IMG/VR virus record: IMGVR_UViG_3300022074_000218
Span: 1 to 31,658 of that record
Reading direction: 5' to 3' (one strand)
Source: a virus
DNA length: 31,658 bases
Shown piece after piece: positions 1 to 7,496 of the stretch. The position numbers and the translations under genes were made by a program. The notes below the pieces were generated by a model. The model did no database searches. It was not told where the DNA came from and was given only the letters and a program-made list of their open reading frames with translations. Each line of letters begins with the position of its first letter. Position 1 is the stretch's first letter.

Positions 1-215
1 TGATACTGACGAACACCAGCACCACTACCAACTGCTTGATAGTTCACTTGGTTTCCAGTCTCCTTTGCCATAATTTGGAACCAGGAGTTATACAGGGGAG
101 CAGGGAGGGTTGCTCCTGCTCCATTCAGTTTGAATGTACCTTTCTTTTCCTCAGCACCACAAGCAATAAGAGCGGGTGCAGTCAATGTAGCAACGAAAAA
201 TGCTTTGAGTTTCAT
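1..215 (-). CDS. pstS: PstS phosphate-binding lipoprotein, N-terminal part
   Basis: This is the first 71 codons of a periplasmic phosphate-binding protein of the Pst ABC transporter; the rest lies beyond the left edge. The N-terminus is a lipoprotein-type signal (MKLKAFFVATLTAPALIACG) with a lipobox-like LIAC. It is followed by the PstS hallmark LNGAGATLPAPLYNSWF and a YQAVGSGAGVRQ segment, which contribute to phosphate binding in the family. Phage-borne pstS is known from marine T4-like cyanophages, where it is thought to support phosphate uptake by the infected host. A Pho-box-like tandem repeat lies 34 nt upstream of the ATG, and a terminator separates the gene from the porin-like gene upstream. 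The family call is firm; completeness cannot be judged. Confidence 0.92.
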   Translation of the reverse strand, partial: MKLKAFFVATLTAPALIACGAEEKKGTFKLNGAGATLPAPLYNSWFQIMAKETGNQVNYQAVGSGAGVRQY

Positions 216-248
216 CTGTTTGTTAGATAAACCTTGGTATATAGAGAT

Positions 249-267
249 ACTTAATTTATTTTTAACC
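249..267. promoter_or_regulatory. Pho-box-like tandem repeat upstream of pstS
   Basis: On the plus strand, CTTAATTT (250-257) and TTTAACCA (261-268) both fit the cyanobacterial Pho-box unit PyTTAAPyPy(T/A), with a 3-nt spacer, so the TTAA cores sit exactly 11 nt apart. A TATATA/TATACC -10-like element lies at 236-243 on the pstS side. Cyanophage pstS is known to respond to the host PhoR/PhoB system. The match is by eye; the units read on the strand opposite to pstS, and only two repeats are clear. Confidence 0.5.
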
Positions 268-269
268 AC

Positions 270-295
270 AAAAAAAGACCTCCGTTAGGAGGTCC
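270..295 (-). terminator. Rho-independent terminator after the porin-like gene
   Basis: Read on the minus strand, GGACCTCC-TAA-CGGAGGTC forms a GC-rich stem of at least 7 bp (277-294 on the plus strand) followed directly by seven T residues. It lies 23 nt beyond the stop of the porin-like gene and before the pstS control region, so it should insulate pstS from upstream transcription. Confidence 0.85.
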
Positions 296-317
296 TGATT
301 GAGTTATGATAAGGTTA

Positions 318-692
318 TCAGAAAGCGTACTTAACGCCCAGTTTACCGCCAACGTTCAGTTCATCTTCGCCATCAATTTCAGTGCTGATGAAGGAAACTT
401 CGCCATAGACGCCAAGTGCTTCAGAAACTTCAACACCGATACCTGCCTTACCAGAGAACTCAGTCTCAGTATCAGCACCGTCAACAGCGACTACAGCAGG
501 TCCACCCTGGACGTAGTAGGAAGCAGCTTCACCGATAGGTCCTTCGTAACCGACGTGGATGTCCGTCGTTGCCCCGGTGTAGTCGTCTGCTGCCCAACCT
601 GCATTGGTCTCTACGTTAACATAGGGACCTGCAACAGCAGCGCCAGCGGACAGGGAAAGAGCAGCAGCTGCTGCGAATACAGATTTGATCAT
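318..692 (-). CDS. Secreted porin-like outer-membrane protein
   Basis: This 124-aa protein has a clear Sec signal peptide (residues 1-21, MIKSVFAAAAALSLSAGAAVA, cut before GPYVN). The mature part of about 100 aa alternates polar and hydrophobic residues, is rich in Gly and acidic residues, and ends in KYAF. A C-terminal aromatic residue is the usual signal of a bacterial outer-membrane beta-barrel. Small porin-like genes next to pstS are known in cyanophages. The short length would fit a barrel of about eight strands, smaller than a classical trimeric porin. The start has AGAGG about 9 nt upstream. It has its own sigma70-like promoter (840-868), a long structured leader and a terminator. Its channel function and substrate are inferred; it could instead be a surface adhesin or masking protein. 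Confidence 0.6.
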   Translation of the reverse strand: MIKSVFAAAAALSLSAGAAVAGPYVNVETNAGWAADDYTGATTDIHVGYEGPIGEAASYYVQGGPAVVAVDGADTETEFSGKAGIGVEVSEALGVYGEVSFISTEIDGEDELNVGGKLGVKYAF

Positions 693-740
693 TTGTTAAT
701 ACCTCTTAGTTACTTGCGGAATGATTACCCGCAGATGGAA

Positions 741-760
741 AGAACCTCGACATAGGTTCT
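741..760 (-). other. Hairpin in the leader of the porin-like gene
   Basis: AGAACCT-CGACAT-AGGTTCT forms a perfect 7-bp stem with a 6-nt loop in the predicted 5' untranslated region. A second possible stem, TGCGG/CCGCA, lies at about 715-733. The region 693-833 holds no gene that I can see and would be a leader of about 140 nt, unusually long for this compact genome. Confidence 0.5.
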
Positions 761-808
761 GTGTATGACAAAGACTAGCGCGAGTACTTGAGGCATTCGT
801 CTTTTCCT

Positions 809-827
809 AACTGGCACTGTGCCAGTT
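809..827. promoter_or_regulatory. Perfect palindrome just downstream of the porin promoter
   Basis: AACTGGCACTGTGCCAGTT has 9-bp arms around a single central base. The centre is too tight for a good RNA hairpin with the full stem, so it reads better as a DNA operator. It would lie at about +7 to +25 relative to the transcription start expected from the promoter at 840-868. Confidence 0.5.
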
Positions 828-839
828 GTCACATTATTT

Positions 840-868
840 AGTATAGTGAAAACCTTCAGATCTGTCAA
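840..868 (-). promoter_or_regulatory. Sigma70-type promoter of the porin-like gene
   Basis: On the minus strand TTGACA (863-868) is followed by exactly 17 nt and TATACT (840-845). The -35 box contains the TGA stop codon (865-867) of the glycosyltransferase gene upstream. An ACTAAATA sequence, like the T4 late promoter, overlaps the -10 region at 835-842, so early and late transcription may both start here. Confidence 0.8.
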
Positions 869-1686
869 GTAGGTTGGGTTTCCACTCTCTGGGTTGGTTC
901 AGAAATCCTTCCCAGATAAGGATCATAGTTCATAAAGTCTTTGATGTCAATGTTTGCTCCTTGCTGAGACCAGTATCCAAACTGGGCTTGATAGTTCTGT
1001 TTATGGAAAGCATCTACATGGTCAGGATGAATACTAGATCCCAGTTCTGTACGGTACAGGAGCAGGGGGATTGCAAAGGTGTTACCTGAGTTATAGATAA
1101 GATCATCTGCAACGGGACGTGGTTTCACCTTCTGATCTAGTTTATACTTATCTCCACGACAATGAAGTCTTACTAACTTCTCAGCATGATAGCGAGTGAT
1201 CACATAGCAAGCAGTGGAGAAATCATTCACAAACCTTTTATGAAGTTTGACATGAATATCTCCCGTAGAAATAATTGCAATCTGAACTACATCCCAATCA
1301 TAAGGGAACTGGCTATAAAAATCATTCCAAGTAAAATTCCAGTACCGAACCAAATCTAGAGAACAATCATCTTCCATGATGACAGCATAAGGGCTATCAG
1401 AAGTATCAAGATAATGTTTGATTGCTCTCAAGTGTGAAGTAGTACACCCCACCTCACGACTAGTCATATTATCAGGATATCTTCCTTTGAGAATATCACT
1501 CAGGTCATCCTCTCTACCATCATATGCAGAGATGCGTTCATAGTTTTCAATCTCCCAATATTTAAATTGATATTCCATGTACTGACGTCTCTCTGGTTGG
1601 TCATCCATATTAATATAATAAATGGGACCAATACCTCTTAACTTGAATACTGATTTATTTCTATCTGCATTTTCAAAGTCAATCAT
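865..1686 (-). CDS. GT25-family (LPS-type) glycosyltransferase
   Basis: This 273-aa protein shows the GT25 pattern. Near the N-terminus is YYINMDDQPERRQYM (family: INLxxRxDR), then ISAYDGRE, REVGCTTSHLRAI (family: GCxxSH), and an acidic MEDDCSLD that would coordinate metal and nucleotide-sugar. The family transfers sugars, often galactose, onto lipo-oligosaccharide or protein. The ATG at 1686 is preferred because it overlaps the TGA of the GT11 gene as ATGA; an upstream in-frame ATG would extend further into that gene. It is the last gene of the glycan cassette on this strand. Acceptor and donor are unknown. Confidence 0.8.
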   Translation of the reverse strand: MIDFENADRNKSVFKLRGIGPIYYINMDDQPERRQYMEYQFKYWEIENYERISAYDGREDDLSDILKGRYPDNMTSREVGCTTSHLRAIKHYLDTSDSPYAVIMEDDCSLDLVRYWNFTWNDFYSQFPYDWDVVQIAIISTGDIHVKLHKRFVNDFSTACYVITRYHAEKLVRLHCRGDKYKLDQKVKPRPVADDLIYNSGNTFAIPLLLYRTELGSSIHPDHVDAFHKQNYQAQFGYWSQQGANIDIKDFMNYDPYLGRISEPTQRVETQPT

Positions 1687-2486
1687 ACAACCTCCCATCC
1701 GGGGCAATAAAGATCTTTAGTACTTAGGTGTGCATTTTTAGGTCCAAACCATATTGAGGGAGCAATAACTTTCCCTCTACCTGCCAACCATGCACCCCAC
1801 CAAGAGAAAGTGGAATTGGCAATAATAAAATCACTACATTGAGACATCAAATACAAATCATGATATGGTCCTGCACTTTCCGATACAATAAACCTATCAG
1901 AAGAAAATAATTCCTGATTCATACACCACTCTGGGTCATCACTGAAAATAACAACCTGCCTATCAGAATCAAATTGTTCTAATGCCTTCTCATAATAATC
2001 AAGACCTAGATTAAAATGATTACCAGAGTTGATTAGAAAATCCCCTCTGCGAATATGAAGTGCAATTAGATTATCAAAATGCTCATCAACAATAGATTGA
2101 CACTCTCCAACAATTTTTTCTTTGAATGTAAATTGATTTCTCACTTCATCGGAACAATGTTTGAAATATTTTTCTGTTTGATAATATCCATACAAAGTAA
2201 AGTCTTTAGTTCTATCCTCTGTAAATACTGTTTCATCAAACTCAAATCCTTTCTCTGCATGATTCAAATGAGTTCCTAACATTCCAATATTATCTGGTTT
2301 GATGTCAAAACAATCAAACAATTCAATTCGTAAATGATTACCTAATCCATCAACTAAAACTTCATCGTGATTTGGAATAGTAAATGGTACACCAAGTCTC
2401 CTTGCTACACCTAGAGTTGCTGCATATTGGAACATTTGATTTCCAAGTTGCCCAACCTTTCCCAATACATTAAATCCTACAGTCAT
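1683..2486 (-). CDS. GT11 alpha-1,2-fucosyltransferase-like enzyme
   Basis: This 267-aa protein has the GT11 signature throughout. GKVGQLGNQMFQYAATLGVA lies at the N-terminus, HIRRGDF mid-protein (the HxRRGD donor-binding motif), then VVIFSDDPEWC and the C-terminal FIIANSTFSWWGAWL. GT11 enzymes transfer L-fucose from GDP-fucose to galactose. No GDP-fucose synthesis genes are visible in this window, but a GDP-mannose 3,5-epimerase-like protein is encoded in the same cassette; its product GDP-L-galactose differs from GDP-fucose only at C6. The start at 2486 gives an ATGA overlap with the upstream gene and is preferred over an ATG 18 nt earlier. Confidence 0.87.
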   Translation of the reverse strand: MTVGFNVLGKVGQLGNQMFQYAATLGVARRLGVPFTIPNHDEVLVDGLGNHLRIELFDCFDIKPDNIGMLGTHLNHAEKGFEFDETVFTEDRTKDFTLYGYYQTEKYFKHCSDEVRNQFTFKEKIVGECQSIVDEHFDNLIALHIRRGDFLINSGNHFNLGLDYYEKALEQFDSDRQVVIFSDDPEWCMNQELFSSDRFIVSESAGPYHDLYLMSQCSDFIIANSTFSWWGAWLAGRGKVIAPSIWFGPKNAHLSTKDLYCPGWEVV

Positions 2487-3451
2487 GATAATAATAGATT
2501 GCAAATTTGAACAGTTTTATTAAATCCCTCTATAGAGTTTTCTAAAAGAATATCAATCTTAGAATTATAATCCTTAAATGTTTCGTAGTCAACACTGTTC
2601 AACAAACAATCAATCCAACAACTAGAAGGATAAGTTACATAATACTTTGATCCAATGGAGTATAACTGTGATCTATTCAGATTATTTTTGGACAACCATG
2701 CGTTATCAACTAAGAACTTATCTTTTCCCTTCAAAATTCTACTTAGTGTTGGGTGAATATTACCTCCACTGACCGTTGGATGTCTAATAAAGTAACAAAC
2801 TCCCTGAGATAACTCTTCTATTCTATTCCAAGTATCTTCTTTCCATTCTGTAGTATAAATTCCAGACCATTCTCCAGAACTTGTATCTAATTTTATATCC
2901 TCAGAGTTTGGTTTATCAAATCCATTGGTAAAGAAGAAAACTTTACTTCCATCCACACGCTCAGATTTATCATAGTAATGATTGGGAACACCAACTGTTA
3001 TAAACTTCTCTATTGGAGTAGTTACATCATCGACTATATCTTCTTTCTTGATCCAAGTGAGAACATGATCAGCACTAAAATGGTATTTTCCCAGTCTAGT
3101 AATACCTTCTTGAGAAATACCATGCTGTATTGCAAAAGTCTTACAAGAAACTTTTTTACATAGATTATAATCAATACTATGATATATGTTACTTGTTCCT
3201 GAGGTAACTAGCATTGAATTTGCATCAATTGCGTAATCAATCAAAGAAGATTCCTGATCTATATTCATAACATAGAAATTTTCATATCTCTCAGCAAACT
3301 GATTTATCTTATAAGATAAAGAGTCTTTGATCACTTCTCCAAAGTTAGTGTAAAGTAAAACCTCATGACCACTGTTGCAGATATATTCAATCATAGGAAT
3401 CAAAAATCTAAGATGATTCCTAGTCATTGTGCATAATATTACTTTCTTCAT
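2483..3451 (-). CDS. Putative GT-B-like glycosyltransferase, unassigned
   Basis: This 322-aa protein matches no family that I can name with confidence. The N-terminus alternates hydrophobic strands with a helix (MKKVILCTMTRNHLRFLIPM, then GHEVLLYTNFGE), like the first Rossmann half of GT-B or glycerophosphotransferase-like enzymes. The middle has TFAIQHGISQEG and ITVGVPNHYY, and the C-terminal half has CYFIRHPTVSGG and YYVTYPSSCWIDCLLNS. The order of His/Gly-rich loop, short linker and HPTxSGG resembles CDP-glycerol transferase-type or capsule GT-B proteins. Both ends overlap neighbours by ATGA, so it is tightly coupled to the cassette. The role in glycan building comes from context. Confidence 0.5.
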   Translation of the reverse strand: MKKVILCTMTRNHLRFLIPMIEYICNSGHEVLLYTNFGEVIKDSLSYKINQFAERYENFYVMNIDQESSLIDYAIDANSMLVTSGTSNIYHSIDYNLCKKVSCKTFAIQHGISQEGITRLGKYHFSADHVLTWIKKEDIVDDVTTPIEKFITVGVPNHYYDKSERVDGSKVFFFTNGFDKPNSEDIKLDTSSGEWSGIYTTEWKEDTWNRIEELSQGVCYFIRHPTVSGGNIHPTLSRILKGKDKFLVDNAWLSKNNLNRSQLYSIGSKYYVTYPSSCWIDCLLNSVDYETFKDYNSKIDILLENSIEGFNKTVQICNLLLS

Positions 3452-4092
3452 GAATCGTTTCTCTTAATAGCAAAGATTAAATCATCATATCTATTTTTTA
3501 CATATCTAAGATCTACCTCATCGTAAGTATACTTACCCTCAAGAGTTTCTTCTACTTCATCAAAACATTCTTTCAAGTCTTCAAAATCTTCTACCTTTTG
3601 AACATCTTCAATAAACATAGTACCACCATCTTTCAACAAGGGAAGATAGTATTCAATACATTTCTTTTGAGATTCAAGTGTATGAGGTCCATCATCAAAG
3701 ATAACATCAAAACCATCTGGGAATACCTTTGCAACTTCTTCTACATTATCAGGTTGATATGCATCACAGTTAGCATAAGTAAATCTATCATTATCCATAA
3801 TCTCCCAACACTTAGGATTCATGGTCTCCTGAATATCAAGAAGGAGCATCTTTGATTTTGGAAGAAAGTCATGCCACATAATAGCAGAGCATCCATAGTT
3901 AGTGCCAAGTTCTAAAAGAGAGATATCTTTATTTTTGTACTCAGAAAGATTTTCTTGATAATAATCACAGAATCCATGCCAATCATTTTTATCTGTTCCC
4001 CATCCACCAATATGTCTTCCAGAAGAATCATACTGTCCATTGAATCCATTCATATCATACTTTTCAATGATCTCTACTAGTTGATTTGTCAT
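3448..4092 (-). CDS. SAM-dependent class I methyltransferase
   Basis: This 214-aa protein has a Rossmann methyltransferase core. LLELGTNYGCSAIMW (about residues 59-73) is the SAM-binding motif I, followed by MLLLDIQE (motif II acidic end). DVIFDDGPHTLESQKKCIEY and LLKDGGTMFIEDVQ match the layout of the macrocin-O-methyltransferase/cephalosporin-hydroxylase group, in which the DDGxH motif binds metal. In a glycan cassette it most likely O-methylates a sugar. The gene starts next to a divergent intergenic region shared with a plus-strand glycosyltransferase and overlaps the next gene as ATGA. Confidence 0.75.
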   Translation of the reverse strand: MTNQLVEIIEKYDMNGFNGQYDSSGRHIGGWGTDKNDWHGFCDYYQENLSEYKNKDISLLELGTNYGCSAIMWHDFLPKSKMLLLDIQETMNPKCWEIMDNDRFTYANCDAYQPDNVEEVAKVFPDGFDVIFDDGPHTLESQKKCIEYYLPLLKDGGTMFIEDVQKVEDFEDLKECFDEVEETLEGKYTYDEVDLRYVKNRYDDLIFAIKRNDS

Positions 4093-4103
4093 TATTTTTT
4101 TCT

Positions 4104-4120
4104 GGTATAATTAGGTATAA
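4104..4120. promoter_or_regulatory. Divergent promoter region with a direct GGTATAA repeat
   Basis: GGTATAA occurs twice, separated by TTA, in the 42-nt gap between the divergent genes. On the plus strand the first copy supplies a perfect -10 (TATAAT, 4106-4111), but I see no good -35 at 16-18 nt. On the minus strand the same bases read TTATACC twice. This may be a shared control site for the plus-strand glycosyltransferase and the methyltransferase operon. Confidence 0.4.
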
Positions 4121-4134
4121 GGTTTGCAGTTAAA

Positions 4135-4809
4135 ATGATAAAAATTTTTATTGGATATGACAAGAGAGAACGAACAGCAACTTCTCTTTTAATTGATTCG
4201 TTGAATAAGCACTCATCATCGCCACTATCTATAACTCTTATAAAGAGGGAGCAGTTAGAAGGGATTCTAACCAGACCTAGAGGTCCACTAGACTCTACAG
4301 ATTTTTCAATCTCAAGATTTCTTACCCCATACTTATCAGAGTATACAGGTTGGTCTATCTTTATGGATTGCGATATGCTCTTTCAAAATGATATCACAAA
4401 ACTATGGAATCTACAAGATGATAAACACGATGTAATGGTTGTCAAACATCAATACATTCCTAAGTCTGAAAGAAAGTTTGATGGAGAAAAACAAACACCA
4501 TACACAATGAAAAATTGGTCCTCACTCATGATGTTCAACAATGCTAAGTGTAAGTCACTTACATTAGATTATGTAAATACTGCTCATGGATTAGATTTAC
4601 ATCAGTTCAAATGGGCATCAAGTGTAGGAGAACTCCCTAAAACTTGGAATTGGTTGGCAGATGAATACGAATATAAAAAAGACGTATCTAATGTCCACTT
4701 TACTTTAGGTGGTCCTTGGTTTCATGATGGAATAGGTTCCTATAATAAGTCTGACTATGAGAATACGTGGAAAGAATATCACAAAGAATGTACGAATTAC
4801 TTATTCTAA
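4135..4809 (+). CDS. GT-A fold glycosyltransferase (only plus-strand gene)
   Basis: This 224-aa protein begins MIKIFIGYDKRERTA and has a GT-A/GT8-like layout. The acidic SIFMDCDMLFQNDI carries the DxD metal/nucleotide-sugar motif at about residues 77-79. The C-terminal half ends with HFTLGGPWFHD, where the Gly-rich loop and His are typical of GT8-like enzymes. It is the only gene in the window on the plus strand and sits inside a minus-strand cassette. It diverges from the methyltransferase gene and converges with the next gene, with a 9-bp overlap of stop regions and no visible terminator. This arrangement suggests later insertion or inversion. Donor and acceptor are unknown. Confidence 0.75.
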   Translation: MIKIFIGYDKRERTATSLLIDSLNKHSSSPLSITLIKREQLEGILTRPRGPLDSTDFSISRFLTPYLSEYTGWSIFMDCDMLFQNDITKLWNLQDDKHDVMVVKHQYIPKSERKFDGEKQTPYTMKNWSSLMMFNNAKCKSLTLDYVNTAHGLDLHQFKWASSVGELPKTWNWLADEYEYKKDVSNVHFTLGGPWFHDGIGSYNKSDYENTWKEYHKECTNYLF

Positions 4810-5067
4810 TTTCCTAACTCTTTTATCAAGATTAATAATATCTTTCTCAATCTCCTGAATTTTTTGTTCTTGACACTTTAGCCAATCAAAATACAACTCA
4901 TACTCTGTATCAATATCTTCAGGAGACCTGATACCATTGTCTAGATTGTACCTATCTATTGCCCATGGAGGAGGAGTAGATGTTTTCCACGGATACAAAG
5001 CATCCTCCAAATCAGCAACTATTCCCCATAAAAATACCCGTATCTCAAATAATCTTCCTCTTCTCAT
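4801..5067 (-). CDS. Small hypothetical protein with C-terminal coiled coil
   Basis: This 88-aa protein is not one I can assign. Residues 1-50 are rich in Trp and Pro (FLWGIVADLEDALYPWKTS, then TPPPWAIDRYN). The last 25 residues (EQKIQEIEKDIINLDKRVRK) have a clear heptad pattern. The start overlaps the stop of the upstream glycosyltransferase gene as ATGA, so it belongs to the glycan operon. The end overlaps the end of the convergent plus-strand gene by 9 bp. It may be an accessory or scaffold subunit, but nothing in the sequence proves that. Confidence 0.7.
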   Translation of the reverse strand: MRRGRLFEIRVFLWGIVADLEDALYPWKTSTPPPWAIDRYNLDNGIRSPEDIDTEYELYFDWLKCQEQKIQEIEKDIINLDKRVRKLE

Positions 5068-5789
5068 TTTATTGCCATCATACGCTTAGCATTTAAGTAT
5101 ACAGGGTCATCATACTTCTTTCTACCCTTTCCAGTCCATATAACTGTACCTTCCCTAAACTCCCAGTCCATAAAATTTCCATTGAATACAACAACATCTT
5201 CATGCGAAACATGTTCTACAAGAAGTTGATTTAATGCAACCTGATCAGCGTACCAAGTATTAGGGAGTGAATTGATAATCTCAACCAGTTTTCGGGTCTT
5301 ATCAATATAAGTATTATCAAAGTAAACAATACCTGCAGCGATTTTTGTACCCTCTCGAATCCAATCAGTTAAGTAAGTTACTGGATGTCTTACAAATAAT
5401 CCACATGGTTTATCTGGAAAATCAAAGTCTCTCATGACTAAACAGTCAATATCAAGAACCATAATTTTTTCAATATTTTCTAACAAGAAAGGTAGAATAA
5501 AAAATCTCAATGATGCATAGATACATTTTCTCTGGTCTTGATCCTCAGGGACATCCATCTCATTGAATGTGAATGACATTGGAGTTGTAATCTTTTCATT
5601 ATACAACTCAATATCTTTATAAACTTCTTTGGTAGGATTTATGATATGAACATGCACAGGTTTGCCACATTTATGTGCAGAATTAATGAATGGTCCTGCA
5701 TGATCTACAAAATATTTGCTATCACATGCGGCAAACACACATGGTTCAGTAGGATAATCTCCATAGATATCCTTTGATTCTATATTCAT
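5064..5789 (-). CDS. GT-A/GT8-like glycosyltransferase
   Basis: This 241-aa protein has N-terminal FAACDSKYFVDHAGPFINSA, the usual nucleotide-binding start of GT8-like proteins. A central IYASLRFFILP helix precedes KIMVLDIDCLVM, whose DxD motif would bind metal and UDP- or GDP-sugar. IAAGIVYFDNT matches the family GVxxfN segment, and DQVALNQLL is the helix that follows it. It is read in one unit with the epimerase upstream (1 nt between genes) and overlaps the next gene as ATGA. Sugar specificity cannot be read from the sequence. Confidence 0.75.
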   Translation of the reverse strand: MNIESKDIYGDYPTEPCVFAACDSKYFVDHAGPFINSAHKCGKPVHVHIINPTKEVYKDIELYNEKITTPMSFTFNEMDVPEDQDQRKCIYASLRFFILPFLLENIEKIMVLDIDCLVMRDFDFPDKPCGLFVRHPVTYLTDWIREGTKIAAGIVYFDNTYIDKTRKLVEIINSLPNTWYADQVALNQLLVEHVSHEDVVVFNGNFMDWEFREGTVIWTGKGRKKYDDPVYLNAKRMMAIK

Positions 5790-5790
5790 A

Positions 5791-6714
5791 TCACTTCTGA
5801 CCCGTGGTTTTCAAATACTCATCAAAGTATTCAACGGTTCTCTTCATACCATCTTCCAGACTAACCAAATCTTCTGGATTCATATCTACAAGACTAAGTG
5901 TTGTATTATCAGCAGTAACTCTATCACCAGCATTTTCACCTGGTCGCATAGGGAGATTGACAATCTCGGCGTCACTACCGGCAAGATCCCTAATCAGTTC
6001 AGCAATCTCACCCACAGTCTTATTCTCTGAAGGACCAACCTCTACAGGAACAGGTAACACAATTCCTTCACATGCTTTCTCTGTTGCCCGTACAAGTGCC
6101 TTAGCAACATCACCAACATAGACCATATCACTAACCTGTTTACCATCGCCATAGACTTCTATAGGGTGGTTCAGCAGTGCTCTACAAACAAATGCAGGAG
6201 TAATCTTTCTTACCTTGCCGGGACCATAGGGTGCTGCGGCTAGTTGACGTGGTCCATATGCGTTTACAACACGTACAATATTAACTTTAGTTCCTCTATT
6301 CCTATTATACATATCAATAAATCTTTCGATCATTGTCTTTGTAATGGAATAAGTATTATTCATCCAGTGGTTACCCACAGCAATGTAAGTACCAGGAAGA
6401 TTATATTGTGCTGCTGCTTCTAAGACATTCAATCCACCAATCAGGTTTGATTTTGCTGCCGGACGAGGATTTTGAATAGTCTCTTGAGTTCCCAAGACAG
6501 CAGCAAGGTGAATCCAAGACTCGCAATGTGCCATTGCTTCGGTGACGGCAACATCATCCATGATGTCTCCCTGAAATACTTCTACATCTTCAGGATATTC
6601 TTTAGCAAGTCTCCGATGATGATCAAAGATGACTGGGGTATGACCGTTTGTAAGAAGTTCTTCAACAACATAACGACCAATAAATCCCATGCCGCCTGTA
6701 ACTAATACTTTCAT
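5791..6714 (-). CDS. NAD-dependent sugar-nucleotide epimerase/dehydratase (extended SDR)
   Basis: This 307-aa protein starts with the NAD-binding glycine motif VTGGMGFIGRYV and has the acidic FDHHRR after the second strand. GDIMDD, LAAVLGTQ and the catalytic pair YSITK (YxxxK, about residue 126) follow. VNAYGPRQ, VYGDGKQVSDMVYVGDVAKA and RPGEN are typical of UDP-glucose/UDP-glucuronate epimerases and dTDP-sugar dehydratases. An oddity is the short region before the catalytic Tyr, where the family SSxxVYG segment is replaced by VGNHWMNNTYSITK, so the usual Ser/Thr of the triad is uncertain. It sits between two glycosyltransferases and probably makes one of their donors. Confidence 0.83.
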   Translation of the reverse strand: MKVLVTGGMGFIGRYVVEELLTNGHTPVIFDHHRRLAKEYPEDVEVFQGDIMDDVAVTEAMAHCESWIHLAAVLGTQETIQNPRPAAKSNLIGGLNVLEAAAQYNLPGTYIAVGNHWMNNTYSITKTMIERFIDMYNRNRGTKVNIVRVVNAYGPRQLAAAPYGPGKVRKITPAFVCRALLNHPIEVYGDGKQVSDMVYVGDVAKALVRATEKACEGIVLPVPVEVGPSENKTVGEIAELIRDLAGSDAEIVNLPMRPGENAGDRVTADNTTLSLVDMNPEDLVSLEDGMKRTVEYFDEYLKTTGQK

Positions 6715-7496
6715 AAAATTTTACCGTCAAGATAATTTTGTTTCCAATAGTTTATGTATGCAAGATTTGTTTCCCCATGTTCCCAGGGTTTCATAACCCT
6801 TCTACCACCAATATAGTGAACAATTTTGTTCCCTTTATTCAAAAAATTAATATCAGATGATAGCGATGTGTTCCATTCAGGAGTAAGGAAATCAAATTTG
6901 CCCTCTAGAATTATGGAGAGATATCCCTGAACAACAAATTTAGCAGAGATTCTATCATCACTAACTGCCTCTACAAATTTAGTAGTCATACCATCACTAA
7001 GCCACTTCTTATTGTCAAAGAGAATTACTCCAGAGTTTACACTCCAGTGCTTCAATGGTTCTACATCAGGTCTATCCCATCGCTCAAACTGATAATCATT
7101 TCTTGCTTTCTGCACCCCACAATTTGCCTTGTTAGGCATAGCAAGAATAGAGTGCTGCATTTCAATATTCTCTAATTCAGAGATATCATCAATGACTAGA
7201 GTATCCGCATCCAAATACAAACTCTTTTCAAATACAACACCAAATATTTCTGGAATCAAAACCCTAGAGTACATACATGGTAACTCTTCTTTCCACTCAC
7301 CACCCTTAGGATTCTTATCCAAAGATTGATTGTAGATGATATTCACCCCTGTCCCGTCAAACACCTCAAAGTCTTTTGGTTTTCCATCAGCTAGTAGATA
7401 GAATTTATATTTTGAACCGTTAGACTTTTGAAGTGAATTATAAAGAGCAATAACTCCAGGAATATAATTTTTATCAGAGCATGTAACTATATTCAT
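6711..7496 (-). CDS. GT8-family glycosyltransferase
   Basis: This 261-aa protein is a plain GT8 member. It has MNIVTCSDKNYIPGVIALYN at the N-terminus, YSRVLIPEIF, the DxD motif SLYLDADTLVIDD, and SVNSGVILFDNKKW in the acceptor region. NKIVHYIGGRRVMKPW near the C-terminus matches the family HxxGxxKPW motif that contacts the nucleotide-sugar phosphates. GT8 enzymes are retaining transferases, typically of galactose or glucose from UDP-sugars in LPS or glycogenin-type reactions. It overlaps both neighbours as ATGA. Confidence 0.88.
   Translation of the reverse strand: MNIVTCSDKNYIPGVIALYNSLQKSNGSKYKFYLLADGKPKDFEVFDGTGVNIIYNQSLDKNPKGGEWKEELPCMYSRVLIPEIFGVVFEKSLYLDADTLVIDDISELENIEMQHSILAMPNKANCGVQKARNDYQFERWDRPDVEPLKHWSVNSGVILFDNKKWLSDGMTTKFVEAVSDDRISAKFVVQGYLSIILEGKFDFLTPEWNTSLSSDINFLNKGNKIVHYIGGRRVMKPWEHGETNLAYINYWKQNYLDGKIL

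Noticed and set aside
306-755. Long plus-strand reading frame across the porin-like gene
   Set aside because: It lies antisense to a gene with a signal peptide, ribosome site, promoter and terminator; its protein looks random and it has no ribosome site.
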